Position numbers and translations under genes: made by a program. This document shows, in pieces, positions 44,934 to 59,970 of a stretch of DNA of 64,000 nt (position 1 is the stretch's first letter; the number at the start of each line of letters is the position of its first letter). The stretch comes from Streptomyces roseus. GTDB lineage: Bacteria; Actinomycetota; Actinomycetes; Streptomycetales; Streptomycetaceae. The notes under the pieces were generated by a model. The model was given only the letters and a program-made list of their open reading frames with translations. It ran no database searches and had not been told where the DNA came from. The stretch covers positions 1-64,000 of the forward strand of contig NZ_LFML01000074.1 in assembly GCF_001044425.1 (NCBI RefSeq). Direction: 5' to 3'.

Positions 44934-45878
44934 TCAGCCTACGTCGGCGCCGCCGAGGCGCTCGCCCGGAGCGATCCGCACCCCGCGCGCCCAGTCGGCG
45001 CCGCGCATCGGCTTCTTGCCCTGGGGCTGGACCCAGAGCAGCTCCACGGCGTGCGAGCCGGTTCCGGCGTACACGTTGTTCTTGGCCGGGGCGAGTTCGC
45101 CGGGAGCCAGGTCCGTGCGGTCGGCGACCAGCCCGACGGAGATGAGCTTGAGCCGCTCCCCGCGGAAGACGGTCCACGCGCCGGGCGCGGGCGTGCAGCC
45201 GCGCACCACGCGGTCGGCGCGCATCGCGGGGGCGTTCCAGTCGATCCGGGCGTCCTCGACGGTGATCTTGGGCGCGAGCGAGACGCCGTCGGCGGGCTGC
45301 GCGACGGCGCGCAGGGTGCCGTCCTCGATGCCGTCCATGGTGGCGGCCAGCAGCCCGGAGCCGGCGAAGGCCAGGCGAGTCAGCAGGTCGCCGCTGGTGT
45401 CGGTGGGGCGGATCTCCTCGGTCAGGTGCCCGTAGACGGGTCCGGTGTCCAGGCCCTCCTCGATGAGGAAGGTGGAGGCGCCGGTGACCTGGTCGCCCGC
45501 CATGATCGAGTGCTGGACGGGGGCGGCCCCGCGCCACGCGGGCAGCAGCGAGAAGTGCAGGTTGATCCAGCCGTGGCGCGGGATCTCCAGGGCGCTCTTG
45601 GGGATCAGGGCGCCGTACGCGACGACCGGGCAGCAGTCCGGGCCGATCTCGCGCAGCCGGGCCTGGAAGGCGGGGTCGCGGGGCCGGGCGGGCTTGAGGA
45701 TCTCGATGCCGGCCTCTTCGGCGCGCTCGGCGACCGGGCTGGCGACGAGCCGGCGGCCGCGGCCGGCCGGTGCGTCGGGGCGGGTGATGACGGCCGCGAC
45801 CTCGTGCCGCCCTGAGGCGATGAGGGCGTCCAGGGCGGGCACGGCGACCTCGGGGGTGCCTGCGAAGACGAGCTTCAC
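44934..45878 (-). CDS. fmt: Methionyl-tRNA formyltransferase
   Basis: A 314-residue enzyme that formylates initiator Met-tRNA using 10-formyl-tetrahydrofolate. Motifs: [17 protein letters not shown] at the N-terminus, [20 protein letters not shown] with the catalytic Asn-His and the SLLP loop (about 107-126), [15 protein letters not shown], and a C-terminal tRNA-binding domain with [12 protein letters not shown]. Length is normal. The GTG start is supported by GAGGTAGGACC upstream. It is followed by rsmB and rpe. Confidence 0.95.
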   Translation of the reverse strand: MKLVFAGTPEVAVPALDALIASGRHEVAAVITRPDAPAGRGRRLVASPVAERAEEAGIEILKPARPRDPAFQARLREIGPDCCPVVAYGALIPKSALEIPRHGWINLHFSLLPAWRGAAPVQHSIMAGDQVTGASTFLIEEGLDTGPVYGHLTEEIRPTDTSGDLLTRLAFAGSGLLAATMDGIEDGTLRAVAQPADGVSLAPKITVEDARIDWNAPAMRADRVVRGCTPAPGAWTVFRGERLKLISVGLVADRTDLAPGELAPAKNNVYAGTGSHAVELLWVQPQGKKPMRGADWARGVRIAPGERLGGADVG

Positions 45879-46220
45879 TGGGGTCCTACCTCGCTATCTC
45901 GGCTGTCAGCAGCGCACCAGTCTATGGTCCCGGTGCCGAGCGGGCCGCCCGGGCCGGTGGACGGTGCCCGACAGGTGGCCGGCGGATGCCCGACGGGGCG
46001 CCGTCGGCGCCCTTCGGGGGGTGCCGGACGGCTCCGTACACCCCATCAGGGGGCGTACGCAGACACACGCGCCTCTCGCATATGCCGACACGCCCCCGGT
46101 GCGTGACTTCAATGCCGTATGACGCGTTGGTCAAAGGAGATTGACCGAAACCGGGCCGCGCGATGAGATCGGTGTCTGCGGCCCGATCCGCTCTTCAGCA
46201 CCGGTTCGAGAGGCTTCTTC
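45879..46220. other. 342-bp divergent intergenic region, fmt / helix-turn-helix gene
   Basis: No coding potential is seen in this stretch. It holds short GC-rich inverted repeats near 45950-46060 and a GGTCAA-N6-TTGACC palindrome at 46129-46146, described separately. I can identify no clear sigma-70-type promoter or tRNA. Confidence 0.5.
46129..46146. promoter_or_regulatory. GGTCAA-N6-TTGACC palindrome upstream of the helix-turn-helix gene
   Basis: A perfect 6-bp inverted repeat with a 6-bp spacer, about 75 bp upstream of the gene at 46221. The right arm also resembles a -35 TTGACC. It may be an operator, possibly for the downstream DNA-binding protein itself. Confidence 0.4.
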
Positions 46221-46742
46221 ATGGCCGACCACGCCACCCACGACGCCCAAGCACGGGCCAGTCTGCACCTCCTGGTGCGGGACATCGAGCGGGTTCGCCG
46301 GCAGGTGGATGCTCTGCGTACGCTCACCGCCCAGCTCGGCAACGTGTACCGCCCGCGCCGCTCCGGTCCCTCCACGGGCTTCGTCGTCTACGGCCGGGCC
46401 CCCGCGCCCACCGTCCGTCTCGCGCAGGAGCTGCGGGACAGCGTCGAGACGCTGGTGACCGCAGCGGTGGACTTCGACCGATCGCTCGGCTTCTCGTGGG
46501 ACGCCGTGGGTTCCGCGCTCGGTGTCACCAAGCAGGCCGTGCACCGGCGGTACGGTGCCCGGCGGGCCCAGGCCGCCGAGTCCGCGGAGCCACTGGCCGA
46601 GGGCACGACCACGCGGACCCTCGGGCCGCTGCCCACGGTCCCGGCCGCCCGCTCGGTGCCGCCGCAGCCGCTGCGCGAGGAGTCCCAGGCCGCGACCGCG
46701 CCCCGCGCCGCGGCAGCCTTCCCGGGTCCCCGCAACGGCTGA
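46221..46742 (+). CDS. Hypothetical protein with a helix-turn-helix-like segment (173 aa)
   Basis: A soluble protein with a helical N-terminal half ([29 protein letters not shown]), then a region beginning at about residue 85 with [31 protein letters not shown], which has the pattern of a sigma-70 region 4/TrfB-like helix-turn-helix ([18 protein letters not shown]). The last 60 residues are Pro/Ala-rich and disordered. It is divergent from fmt and convergent with priA. It probably binds DNA; no regulon is known, and the palindrome upstream suggests autoregulation. Confidence 0.78.
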   Translation: MADHATHDAQARASLHLLVRDIERVRRQVDALRTLTAQLGNVYRPRRSGPSTGFVVYGRAPAPTVRLAQELRDSVETLVTAAVDFDRSLGFSWDAVGSALGVTKQAVHRRYGARRAQAAESAEPLAEGTTTRTLGPLPTVPAARSVPPQPLREESQAATAPRAAAAFPGPRNG

Positions 46743-46826
46743 CCCGCCGCCGGCCGCCGGGACGCCGACTCTCCGACGGCCGGCAGGCCCGACGCCGTGA
46801 CCCGCCCCACCCCGCCCCCGCTGAGG

Positions 46827-46857
46827 ACGCCCCCGAGGCCGTCCCCACCGGGGGCGT
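46827..46857. terminator. Bidirectional hairpin between the helix-turn-helix gene and priA
   Basis: ACGCCCCC pairs with GGGGGCGT (8 bp, loop about 15) between two converging genes, 20 bp from the priA stop. The loop is long, so confidence is moderate. Confidence 0.45.
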
Positions 46858-46877
46858 TCGGCTGCACCCCGCCGGGC

Positions 46878-48998
46878 TCAGCCGATGTCCGGCGGGTCGA
46901 TGCGGATGCGGACCGCCTCCGACGCCGGGACCCCGCGGGCCAGTCGCGCCGCCTGGGCCGACTTCAGGGCGGCCGCCAGGGCGGCCCCGCTGCCCGGCGG
47001 GACACGGACCAGGGCGCGGTCCTCCCGCGAGGGCTCCCCGCGCCGCCCCGGTACCGGGACCGGACCCAGCACCTCCGCGTCCGGCGGCAGCCCGGCCCCG
47101 GCCAGGAAGGCCTCCACCGCTTCGCCCCGGCCGGCCACGGCCGCCATCCGCGACACCGGCGGGAACCCGAGCTGGGCCCGCTCCGCGAGCTCCCGGACGG
47201 CATGGCCCACCGGGTCCCACCGCACCAGCGCCTGGACCGGCCGCAGCGTCGGCTCCGCGACCACGACGACCTGGCCCTCCCCCCGGACCAGCGAGGCGGC
47301 CGCGATCCACCGGCGCAGCGCGTCCTCCCCGGCCCGCAGGTCGGGCCGGGTCAGCATCGCCCAGCCGTCCAGCAGCAGCGCGGCCGCGTACCCGGCGCCC
47401 GCCGCGACCGGCTCGGCCCCCGGGGTGCACACGACCAGCGCGGGCCGGTCCGGCACCTCGTCCAGGATGTGGTCGCGCCCGGAGGTCCGTACGGGCACGG
47501 CGGGGAAGGCCCGCCCGAGCTCCTCGGCGGTCCGCCGGGCGCCCACCACCTGGGCGCGCAGCCGGAACGAGCCGCACTCCTCGCAGTGCCAGGCGCTCTC
47601 CTGCCGGCCGCACCAGCCGCAGTGCAGGTCCCGCGCGTCGGGGGCCTCCAGCGGGCCCGCGCAGACCGTGCAGCGGGCGGGGGTTCGGCAGCGCTCGCAC
47701 GCCAGCCGCGGTGCGTAGCCGCGCCGCGGCACCTGGACCAGTACCGGCCCGGTCTTCAGCCCCTCCCGTACGGTCTCCCAGGCCAGGGTGGGCAGCCGGG
47801 CGGCGCGAGCCGCCCCGTCCCGGGCCAGGAGCTCGTCGCCCACGGTCCGGATCCGGGGCGCGCAGGCCCGGACCGTCTCGCGGTCGGCGACGAGCGGCCG
47901 GGCCCAGCCCGACTCGACCAGCTGGGCTGCTTCGACGGTGCAGCTCGTGCTCCCGGCGAGGAATCCGCAGCCGTCGCTGACCGCGCGCAGCTCCAGTACC
48001 TCGCGGACGTGCGGGAAGGGGGCGCGGTCCTCCGCGTGGCTGGAGTCGCCGTCGTCCCAGACGGCGACCAGCCCGAGGTCCCGTACGGGCGCGAACATCG
48101 CGGCCCGGGTGCCGACGACGGCGCGCACCGAGCCCCGGCTCACGGCGAGCCACTGGCGGTAGCGCTTCTCGGGGCCCGACTCGGCGGTGAGCAGCGCATG
48201 CCTGCCCTCGCCGAGCAGGGCGGTGAGCGCCGCGTCGACCCGGGCGGCGCTGCGCCCGTCGGGGACGACGGCCAAGGCGCCGCGGCCGGAGGCGAGGGTG
48301 GCGGCCATGGCCCGGGCCAGCTCGTCGGCCCAGCCGGGGCCGGGCAGCGCGGTCCACACGGCCCGCGGGGCGGCGCCGGTGGCCAGTGCCCGCAGGAAGG
48401 CGGGGCCGGCCCCGTACCGCGCCCAGCCACCCGGTTCGGGCGCGGGGGGCGGGGGCAGCGGCTCGGGCGACGGCTTGGCCTCCGCGCGGGCGCTGCGCGC
48501 GGGCAGGGCGAGCTGGAGGACGTCGGCCAGGCTGCCGGCGTACCGGTCGGCGACGGCGCGGGCGAGGGCGAGCACGGACGGGCCGAGGACGACCTCGGGC
48601 GAGACGACCTGGGCGAGGGCGGCGAGGGCTCCCTCGTAGTCGGACTCGGCGCGCCGCTCGACGATGAACCCGTCGATGAGGCCGCCGCCCTCGCGGCGGC
48701 CGCCGTGGACGCGGTGGCCGCCGGCCCCGAAGCGGACGCGCACGCGGACGCCGGGGCGGGCGGCCTCGGAGAGCTCGGCGGGGACGGCGTAGTCGAAGAG
48801 CCGGTCGAGGTGGAGCACGCCCTTGTTGACCAGGACGCGGGCCACGGGCAGTTCCTCGGCGACGGCGGCCCCGCGCCAGGTGCGCGGCTTGGCCTTGGGC
48901 GCCTTGGCCTTCGCCTCGGCGACCATCTCCCGCATCAGCGCGAGCTGCTCCGGCGGGCCCCCCGCCCCGGTTGCGCTCTCGCCGTCGTCGCTGCTCAC
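46878..48998 (-). CDS. priA: Primosomal protein N' (PriA-like), helicase motifs degenerate
   Basis: A 706-residue PriA homologue. The N-terminal 3'-DNA-binding domain (VARVLVNKGVLHLDRLFDYAVP, VHGGRREGGGLIDGF) and the zinc-binding core are intact, with Cys residues in CERCRTPARCTVC, HCGWCGRQ and HCEECGSF. The helicase motif I (GKT) is missing: the equivalent region reads ALPGPGWADELARAM with no Gly-Lys-Thr, and motif II reads VWDDGDSSH instead of DEEH. This matches actinobacterial PriA proteins, which are thought to have lost helicase activity but keep DNA-structure recognition at stalled forks. It lies between the helix-turn-helix gene and metK. Confidence 0.92.
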   Translation of the reverse strand: MSSDDGESATGAGGPPEQLALMREMVAEAKAKAPKAKPRTWRGAAVAEELPVARVLVNKGVLHLDRLFDYAVPAELSEAARPGVRVRVRFGAGGHRVHGGRREGGGLIDGFIVERRAESDYEGALAALAQVVSPEVVLGPSVLALARAVADRYAGSLADVLQLALPARSARAEAKPSPEPLPPPPAPEPGGWARYGAGPAFLRALATGAAPRAVWTALPGPGWADELARAMAATLASGRGALAVVPDGRSAARVDAALTALLGEGRHALLTAESGPEKRYRQWLAVSRGSVRAVVGTRAAMFAPVRDLGLVAVWDDGDSSHAEDRAPFPHVREVLELRAVSDGCGFLAGSTSCTVEAAQLVESGWARPLVADRETVRACAPRIRTVGDELLARDGAARAARLPTLAWETVREGLKTGPVLVQVPRRGYAPRLACERCRTPARCTVCAGPLEAPDARDLHCGWCGRQESAWHCEECGSFRLRAQVVGARRTAEELGRAFPAVPVRTSGRDHILDEVPDRPALVVCTPGAEPVAAGAGYAAALLLDGWAMLTRPDLRAGEDALRRWIAAASLVRGEGQVVVVAEPTLRPVQALVRWDPVGHAVRELAERAQLGFPPVSRMAAVAGRGEAVEAFLAGAGLPPDAEVLGPVPVPGRRGEPSREDRALVRVPPGSGAALAAALKSAQAARLARGVPASEAVRIRIDPPDIG

Positions 48999-49097
48999 AG
49001 CAGCATTCTTGCAAATGGCACCGACAGCGGGCGCTCCCCCGGGACCGGGGCGCCCGGGCGGCGGTCGGCGGTCGGCCGTCGGCCGTCGGCGGACGCG

Positions 49098-49137
49098 GTA
49101 CGGCCCCGGACCAGGGAAGGCAGGTCCGGGGCCGTAC
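49098..49137 (-). terminator. Hairpin terminator after metK
   Basis: GTACGGCCCCGGAC pairs perfectly with GTCCGGGGCCGTAC (14 bp) around a 12-base loop; ACGC/GCGT on either side extend it after a one-base bulge. It lies 41 bp after the metK stop. Just beyond, at about 49060-49090, CGGTCGGC-type 7-bp repeats follow. Confidence 0.7.
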
Positions 49138-49178
49138 GCGTTCGCCGTGGGGCGGGGTGGCCCGGAGGCGGGCGGCGC

Positions 49179-50387
<1,209 letters not shown>

Positions 50388-50584
50388 AACGCTCCCTGGG
50401 GTTGCAGCGGCTGCTGGCTGATCATTTGGCGGAACCACACCGGGGGCTGCGCCCGATCACGTTCCGAGTGTGCAGTTTATCGGTCGCCACCGTTTGCCGG
50501 ACCACCTGTCTCGCCCAATGGGAGCCATGTGACCTGCGGCACTCCATTCTGGCTCATGGAATCCGCTACGAGAAGGGTCGTCGC

Positions 50585-51817
50585 TCAGGCGCGTCGGGGG
50601 GCGAGTCGCGGGGCGATCCGGTCCCACAGCACGTCGGCCAGCGCCTCCTTCGGACCGTAGGGAACCGGGATTTCCGTCCCGTCCGAGGCCAGGATGACCG
50701 CCTCGTTCTCCTCGGAACCGAAGGTCTTGGCTACGCCGACCTCGTTCACGACGAGAAGATCACATCCCTTGCGGAGCAATTTGGCCCGGCCGTTCGCGAG
50801 CACGTCGTCGGTTTCGGCGGCGAAACCGACCACGACCTGGCCTTCCCTGGCGCGCTCGGCCGAGATCTCGGCGAGGACGTCGGGGTTGCGGACCAGGGCC
50901 ACGGGGGCCGGGTCCTCCCCGTCCTTTTTCTTGATCTTGCCGCCGGCGTACTCCGCCGGCCGGAAGTCGGCGACGGCGGCGGCCATCACCACGGCGTCGG
51001 CGTCCGCCGCCGCCTTGAGCACGGCCTCGCGCAGCTGCAGGGCCGTCCCGACCCGTACGACGTCCGCCCCGGCCGGGTCGGCCAGCGCGGTGTTGGCCGC
51101 CACCAGGGTGACGCGGGCTCCGCGGGCGACGGCCGTACGGGCCAGCGCGTAGCCCTGCTTGCCGGAGGAGCGGTTCCCGAGGAAGCGGACGGGGTCGAGG
51201 GGCTCCCGGGTGCCGCCGGCGCTGATCACCACGTGCCGGCCGGCCAGGTCGGGGCCGGCCGCGCCGCTCGCCGGACCCCGCCTCCCGAGGACGTGGCGGC
51301 AGACCTCGAAGATCTCCTCGGGGTCGGGCAGCCTCCCCTTGCCGGTGTCCTTGCCGGTGAGCCGGCCCACGGCGGGCTCGATGACGACGGCCCCGCGGCG
51401 GCGCAGCGTCGCCACGTTCTCCTGCGTGGCCGGGTGCTCCCACATCTCCGTGTGCATGGCGGGGGCGAACACCACCGGGCAGCGGGCGGTGAGCAGCGTG
51501 TTCGTGAGCAGGTCGTCGGCGAGGCCGTGGGCTGCCTTGGCGAGCAGGTCGGCGGTGGCGGGGGCGACGACGACCAGGTCGGCGCCCTGTCCGATGCGGA
51601 CGTGCGGGACCTCGTGGACGCTCTCCCAGACCTCGGTCCCCGCCGGGTTGCCGGAGAGGGCGGCCCAGGTGGCCTCGCCCACGAAGTTCAGGGACGCGGC
51701 CGTGGGGACGACCCGTACCTCGTGCCCGGACTCGGTGAGCCGGCGCAGCAGCTCGCACGCCTTGTAGGCGGCGATCCCGCCGCTGACTCCGAGCACGACC
51801 TTCGGCTTACCCACCAC
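50585..51817 (-). CDS. coaBC: Bifunctional phosphopantothenoylcysteine decarboxylase/synthetase CoaBC
   Basis: A 410-residue bifunctional coenzyme A enzyme. The N-terminal CoaC flavoprotein (about 1-185) has VVLGVSGGIAAYKACELLRRL, ADLVVVAPATADLLAKAA and APAMHTEMWEHPATQENV; the C-terminal CoaB domain (about 190-410) has ISAGGTREPLDPVRFLGNRSSG, AVADFRPAEYAGGKIKKKDG, VRNPDVLAEI and VVGFAAETDD. It couples 4'-phosphopantothenate to cysteine with CTP, then decarboxylates the product. Length is normal. It is in the rpoZ-coaBC-metK order seen in actinobacteria. Confidence 0.95.
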   Translation of the reverse strand: MVGKPKVVLGVSGGIAAYKACELLRRLTESGHEVRVVPTAASLNFVGEATWAALSGNPAGTEVWESVHEVPHVRIGQGADLVVVAPATADLLAKAAHGLADDLLTNTLLTARCPVVFAPAMHTEMWEHPATQENVATLRRRGAVVIEPAVGRLTGKDTGKGRLPDPEEIFEVCRHVLGRRGPASGAAGPDLAGRHVVISAGGTREPLDPVRFLGNRSSGKQGYALARTAVARGARVTLVAANTALADPAGADVVRVGTALQLREAVLKAAADADAVVMAAAVADFRPAEYAGGKIKKKDGEDPAPVALVRNPDVLAEISAERAREGQVVVGFAAETDDVLANGRAKLLRKGCDLLVVNEVGVAKTFGSEENEAVILASDGTEIPVPYGPKEALADVLWDRIAPRLAPRRA

Positions 51818-51855
51818 ACACGCCCTCTCGCTGATCGTCGTACGTGTCTATGACA

Positions 51856-51894
51856 CACCACAGGCCCGGCAGATGTTCTGCCGGGCCTGTGGTG
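51856..51894 (-). terminator. Perfect 18-bp hairpin between rpoZ and coaBC
   Basis: CACCACAGGCCCGGCAGA and TCTGCCGGGCCTGTGGTG pair perfectly (18 bp) around a 3-base loop (TGT), 18 bp after the rpoZ stop on the minus strand. Very stable; it probably ends the gmk-rpoZ transcript or attenuates read-through into coaBC. Confidence 0.8.
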
Positions 51895-51912
51895 AAAGGA
51901 ATTCCGGGTGCC

Positions 51913-52185
51913 TTACTGGGCCGGGGCCTCGATGGCCTCGGAGGTCAGCAGACCCGCGTTGATCTCGCGCAGCGCGATCGAAAGCGGCTTCTCGTGGACG
52001 TGGGTGTCCACCAGCGGGCCGACGTACTCCAGCAGGCCCTCACCGAGCTGCGAGTAGTACGCGTTGATCTGACGCGCGCGCTTGGCCGCGTAGATCACGA
52101 GGCTGTACTTCGAGTCCGTGGCCTCGAGCAGCTCGTCGATCGGCGGGTTGATGATGCCCTCGGGCGCGGTGATGGAAGAGGACAC
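51913..52185 (-). CDS. rpoZ: RNA polymerase omega subunit
   Basis: A 90-residue omega subunit with the conserved [44 protein letters not shown] pattern (only part quoted: [16 protein letters not shown] and AAKRARQIN), which binds the C-terminus of beta-prime and helps assembly; in many actinobacteria loss of rpoZ stops antibiotic production and aerial mycelium formation. It is 63 bp after gmk, forming the gmk-rpoZ pair. Confidence 0.95.
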   Translation of the reverse strand: MSSSITAPEGIINPPIDELLEATDSKYSLVIYAAKRARQINAYYSQLGEGLLEYVGPLVDTHVHEKPLSIALREINAGLLTSEAIEAPAQ

Positions 52186-52248
52186 GCTCTACCTTCCGAA
52201 GAATGGGTGAATGATCAAGCATTGACCGAAATGAACAACGGTCAACGA

Positions 52249-52812
52249 TCAGACAACTTCCATCAAGGCTAGCAGCTCGCGCGCCACGTCCTCGACGGAG
52301 GTGTTGACCAGGGTGGTGTCGAACTCGGACTCGGCAGCCAGTTCGACCTTGGCGGACTCCAGCCTGCGCTGGATGACCTCCGGTGATTCGGTGCCGCGGC
52401 CGGTGAGCCGGCGGACCAGTTCGTCCCAGCTCGGCGGCGCGAGGAAGACGAGCTGCGCCTCCGGCATGGACTCGCGGACCAGCCGCGCGCCCTGGAGGTC
52501 GATCTCCAGGAGAACGGGCTCGCCGCTCTCCAGTCGTTCCGCCACCGCGCCGCGCGGTGTGCCGTAGCGGTTGCCCGCGAACTCGGCCCACTCCAGCAGC
52601 TCGCCGTTGGCGATCAGCTTGTCGAACTCGTCGTCGTTGACGAAGAAGTAGTGGACTCCGTGTCGCTCACCGGGCCGCGGCTTGCGGGTGGTGGCCGACA
52701 CCGAGAGCCATACCTCGGGGTGGACCTTGCGCATATGCGCGACGACCGTGCTCTTGCCGACCCCCGAGGGGCCGGAGAGCACGGTCAGCCGCGGACGAAC
52801 CTCTGCTGCCAT
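52249..52812 (-). CDS. gmk: Guanylate kinase
   Basis: A 187-residue enzyme phosphorylating GMP to GDP. The P-loop is [16 protein letters not shown]; other motifs are [16 protein letters not shown] and [17 protein letters not shown], with the LID region [18 protein letters not shown] chose the ATG at 52812 (MAAEVRPRL), directly before the P-loop domain, rather than the long upstream frame. With GuaB1 and rpoZ it belongs to the nucleotide and ppGpp-linked housekeeping block. Confidence 0.95.
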   Translation of the reverse strand: MAAEVRPRLTVLSGPSGVGKSTVVAHMRKVHPEVWLSVSATTRKPRPGERHGVHYFFVNDDEFDKLIANGELLEWAEFAGNRYGTPRGAVAERLESGEPVLLEIDLQGARLVRESMPEAQLVFLAPPSWDELVRRLTGRGTESPEVIQRRLESAKVELAAESEFDTTLVNTSVEDVARELLALMEVV

Positions 52813-52873
52813 AGAGCGATTATCCAGGTTCTCGGGACTGCCTGAGAACGCCGGAAGCACTTCGGGCAACGCG

Positions 52874-53197
52874 TCAGCCGGCAGGAGTGCCGAACTCACG
52901 CTCCAGAGACGCGATCTGGTTGGAACCGAGACCTCGGACACGCCGGGACTCGGAGATGCCGAGGCGCTCCATGATCTGCTTGGCGCGGACCTTGCCCACG
53001 CCAGGCAGGGACTCCAGCAGGGCGGAGACCTTCATCTTGCCGATGACGTCGTTCTCCTGGCCCGTCTTGATGACCTCTTGGAGCGAGGCGCCGGAGTGCT
53101 TGAGTCGATTCTTCACCTCGGCCCGCTCCCGGCGAGCCGCGGCGGCCTTTTCGAGCGCGGCTGCGCGCTGTTCAGGGGTAAGGGGCGGAAGAGCCAC
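52874..53197 (-). CDS. mihF: Actinobacterial integration host factor (mIHF/sIHF)
   Basis: A 107-residue nucleoid-associated protein, not related to HU/IHF of proteobacteria. It starts at a GTG (53197) with [18 protein letters not shown], followed by the conserved helix [18 protein letters not shown] and the helix-two-turn-helix region [21 protein letters not shown] and [13 protein letters not shown]. It bends DNA and is important for phage integration, chromosome compaction and development in Streptomyces (sIHF). It sits between pyrF and gmk, the standard place in actinobacteria. Confidence 0.96.
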   Translation of the reverse strand: MALPPLTPEQRAAALEKAAAARRERAEVKNRLKHSGASLQEVIKTGQENDVIGKMKVSALLESLPGVGKVRAKQIMERLGISESRRVRGLGSNQIASLEREFGTPAG

Positions 53198-53405
53198 GCC
53201 TACGTCACCTCGGATGTCGAACTGTCGGATACGGACCAGTGGGGAGCCCAAGGGCGCCACACCAGGCGAATGCCCGAACAGCGGTGAAACTCGTTCGCTG
53301 CTCGTCACTCTGCTCGGAGACTAGCGGCCATGACCGCTCCAGTCAGCGAGAACGGACGAAAAGTCCTGGTCAGCCTCCACTGAACCGTACATCACAGACA
53401 AACCA

Positions 53406-53423
53406 CCCCGGTTTTGTCCGGGG
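53406..53423 (-). terminator. Hairpin after pyrF at the end of the pyr operon
   Basis: CCCCGG pairs with CCGGGG (6 bp, 6-base loop), followed on the minus strand by TGGTTTGT, a partial T-rich tail. It lies 41 bp downstream of the pyrF stop and upstream of mihF, so it may end the pyr operon transcript. Confidence 0.5.
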
Positions 53424-53464
53424 AAAGACGTTCGATTTTCGTCAGGCCGTACGACGCGAGGTGT

Positions 53465-54318
53465 TCAGGCGGAGACCGCCGCGCGGATTTCGTCCGCGAA
53501 CCGGGTCGCCGAGGCGCGCAGGGCGGCGGCGTCCGGGCCGTGCTTCAGCACGCCCCGCGAGACGTTCGGGACCACGTTGCGGACGGCCGCGCCGAAGACC
53601 GCCGGGAGGTCGGCCGCCGTCGCGCCCTGGGCACCGATGCCAGGGGCCAGCAGCGGACCGTTGATGTCCAGGTCGAAGGAGGACAGGTCGCCGAGCGTGG
53701 CACCGACCACCGCTCCGAAGGAGCCCATCGGGGCCGCGCCCGCGTTCTCCGCCGCGAGGTGGCCGAGCATCGTCGCACCGATCGTGCGGCCGTCCTCGCG
53801 CACCGCGCGCTGGACCTCGGCGCCCTCCGGGTTCGAGGTGAGCGCGAGGACGAAGAGTCCGGCGCCCGAGCGGCGGGCCAGCTCCACGGCCGGCTCCAGC
53901 GAGCCGTAGCCCAGGTACGGGGAGACCGTCAGGGCGTCGGAGAACAGCGGGGAGGACGGCGAGAGGAAGGTCTCGGCGTACGCGGCCATCGTCGAGCCGA
54001 TGTCCCCGCGCTTGGCGTCCATCACCACGAGCGTGCCGGCGGCCCGCGCGTCGGCCACGGTCTGCTCCAGCACCGCGATGCCCTTCGAGCCGAAGCGCTC
54101 GAAGAAGGCCGCCTGCGGCTTGAAGACGGCCACGGAGTCGGCCAGCGCCTCGACGACCGTGCGGGAGAACTTCTCCAGGCCCGGGATGTCGTCGTTCAGG
54201 CCCCAGGACGCCAGGAGGGCGGCGTGCGGGTCGATGCCCACGCACAGCGGGCCGCGCGCGTCCATCGCCGCGCGCAGGCGGGTGCCGAAGGGGGTCACGG
54301 GGGTCTGCGGGGTCTCGG

Positions 54319-54322
<4 letters not shown>
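53465..54322 (-). CDS. pyrF: Orotidine-5'-phosphate decarboxylase (type 2)
   Basis: A 285-residue last-step enzyme of UMP synthesis, of the longer type 2 form typical of actinobacteria. The active site is in LVVMDAKRGDIGSTMAAYAE (Lys and Asp of the DxKxxD signature), preceded by CVGIDPHAALLASWGL and followed by LGYGSLEPAVELARR and APGIGAQGATAADL. The start is a GTG that overlaps the pyrD stop by 4 bp (GTGA). Its expression is coupled to pyrD and so to the pyr operon. Confidence 0.95.
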
Positions 54323-55428
<1,106 letters not shown>

Positions 55429-55457
55429 GTCGAGAAGATCCCTTGTGCGCTCATGAC

Positions 55458-55498
55458 GAGGGGGACACCGACGCGCGGCGCGCATCCGTGTCCCCCTC
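55458..55498 (-). terminator. Hairpin between carB and pyrD (terminator or attenuator)
   Basis: GAGGGGGACAC and GTGTCCCCCTC pair perfectly (11 bp) around a 19-base loop in the 83-bp gap between carB and pyrD on the minus strand. It is the only such structure inside the pyr block, so it may reduce downstream expression or separate two transcripts. Confidence 0.5.
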
Positions 55499-55511
55499 CT
55501 CGTACGGGCTG

Positions 55512-58812
<3,301 letters not shown>

Positions 58813-58820
<8 letters not shown>

Positions 58821-59970
58821 GCTCGGCCTCCATCTGGGCGGTGCTCATCAAAGACGTGAAACGGTCGAAGAGGTAGGCGGCGTCGTGCGGGCCGGCTGCC
58901 GCCTCGGGGTGGTACTGGACGGAGAAGGCCGGCTGGTCGAGCAGCTGGAGGCCTTCGACGACCTGGTCGTTCAGGCAGACGTGGGAGACCTCGGCGCGCC
59001 CGTAGGGGGTCTCGGACACCTTGTCGAGGGGCGCGTCGACGGCGAAGCCGTGGTTGTGCGCGGTGACCTCGACCTTGCCGGTGGTGCGGTCCTGGACCGG
59101 CTGGTTGATGCCGCGGTGGCCGTACTTCAGCTTGTAGGTGCCGAAGCCGAGCGCGCGGCCCAGGATCTGGTTGCCGAAGCAGATGCCGAAGAGCGGGGTC
59201 TTGCGCGCGAGGACGCCCTGCATGACGGCGACGGGGCCGTCTGCGGTGGCCGGGTCGCCCGGGCCGTTGGAGAAGAACACGCCGTCCGGATTGACCGCGT
59301 ACACGTCCTCGACGGTGGCGGTGGCGGGCAGTACGTGGACCTCGATGCCGCGCTCGGCCATCCGGTGCGGGGTCATGCCCTTGATGCCGAGGTCGACGGC
59401 GGCGACGGTGAACTTCTTCTCGCCGATCGCGGGGACGACGTACGCCTCCTTGGTGGCGACCTCGGCGGCGAGGTCGGCGCCCTTCATCTGCGGGGCGTCC
59501 TGGACCTTCGCCAGCAGTACGGCGTCGTCCATGACGGCCTCGCCGGAGAAGATGCCGACGCGCATGGCGCCGCGCTCGCGCAGGTGGCGGGTGAGGGCGC
59601 GGGTGTCGATGCCGCTGATGCCGACGACGCCCTGCCGCACGAGCTCCTCGTCCAGCGTGCGCTGCGAGCGCCAGTTGGACGGGATGCGGGCGGGGTCGCG
59701 CACGACGTACCCGGCGACCCAGATGCGGGAGGACTCGGGGTCCTCGTCGTTGACGCCGGTGTTGCCCACGTGCGGGGCGGTCATCACGACGACCTGCCGG
59801 TGGTACGACGGGTCGGTGAGGGTCTCCTGGTAGCCGGTCATGCCGGTGGAGAACACGGCCTCGCCGAAGGTCTCCCCCACGGCGCCGTAGGCGCGGCCGC
59901 GGAAGATCCGACCGTCCTCCAGGACGAGTACGGCGGGAGCTTTGGCTGCTCCCCTGGTGGAGGTCGTCAT
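58813..59970 (-). CDS. carA: Carbamoyl-phosphate synthase small (glutaminase) subunit
   Basis: A 385-residue class I glutamine amidotransferase supplying ammonia to CarB. The N-terminal CPSase_sm_chain domain starts [17 protein letters not shown]; the C-terminal amidotransferase has the nucleophile Cys in [17 protein letters not shown] and the His-Glu pair in [15 protein letters not shown]. The usual Gly-His after the nucleophile is Gly-Asn here. It is followed by carB (8 bp overlap) and preceded by the PH-like gene (4 bp overlap). Confidence 0.96.

Noticed and set aside
50388-50584. SAM riboswitch in the leader of metK
   Set aside because: I looked for the paired stems and conserved core of known SAM riboswitches in the 197-bp upstream region and saw none; only short GC-rich inverted repeats are present.
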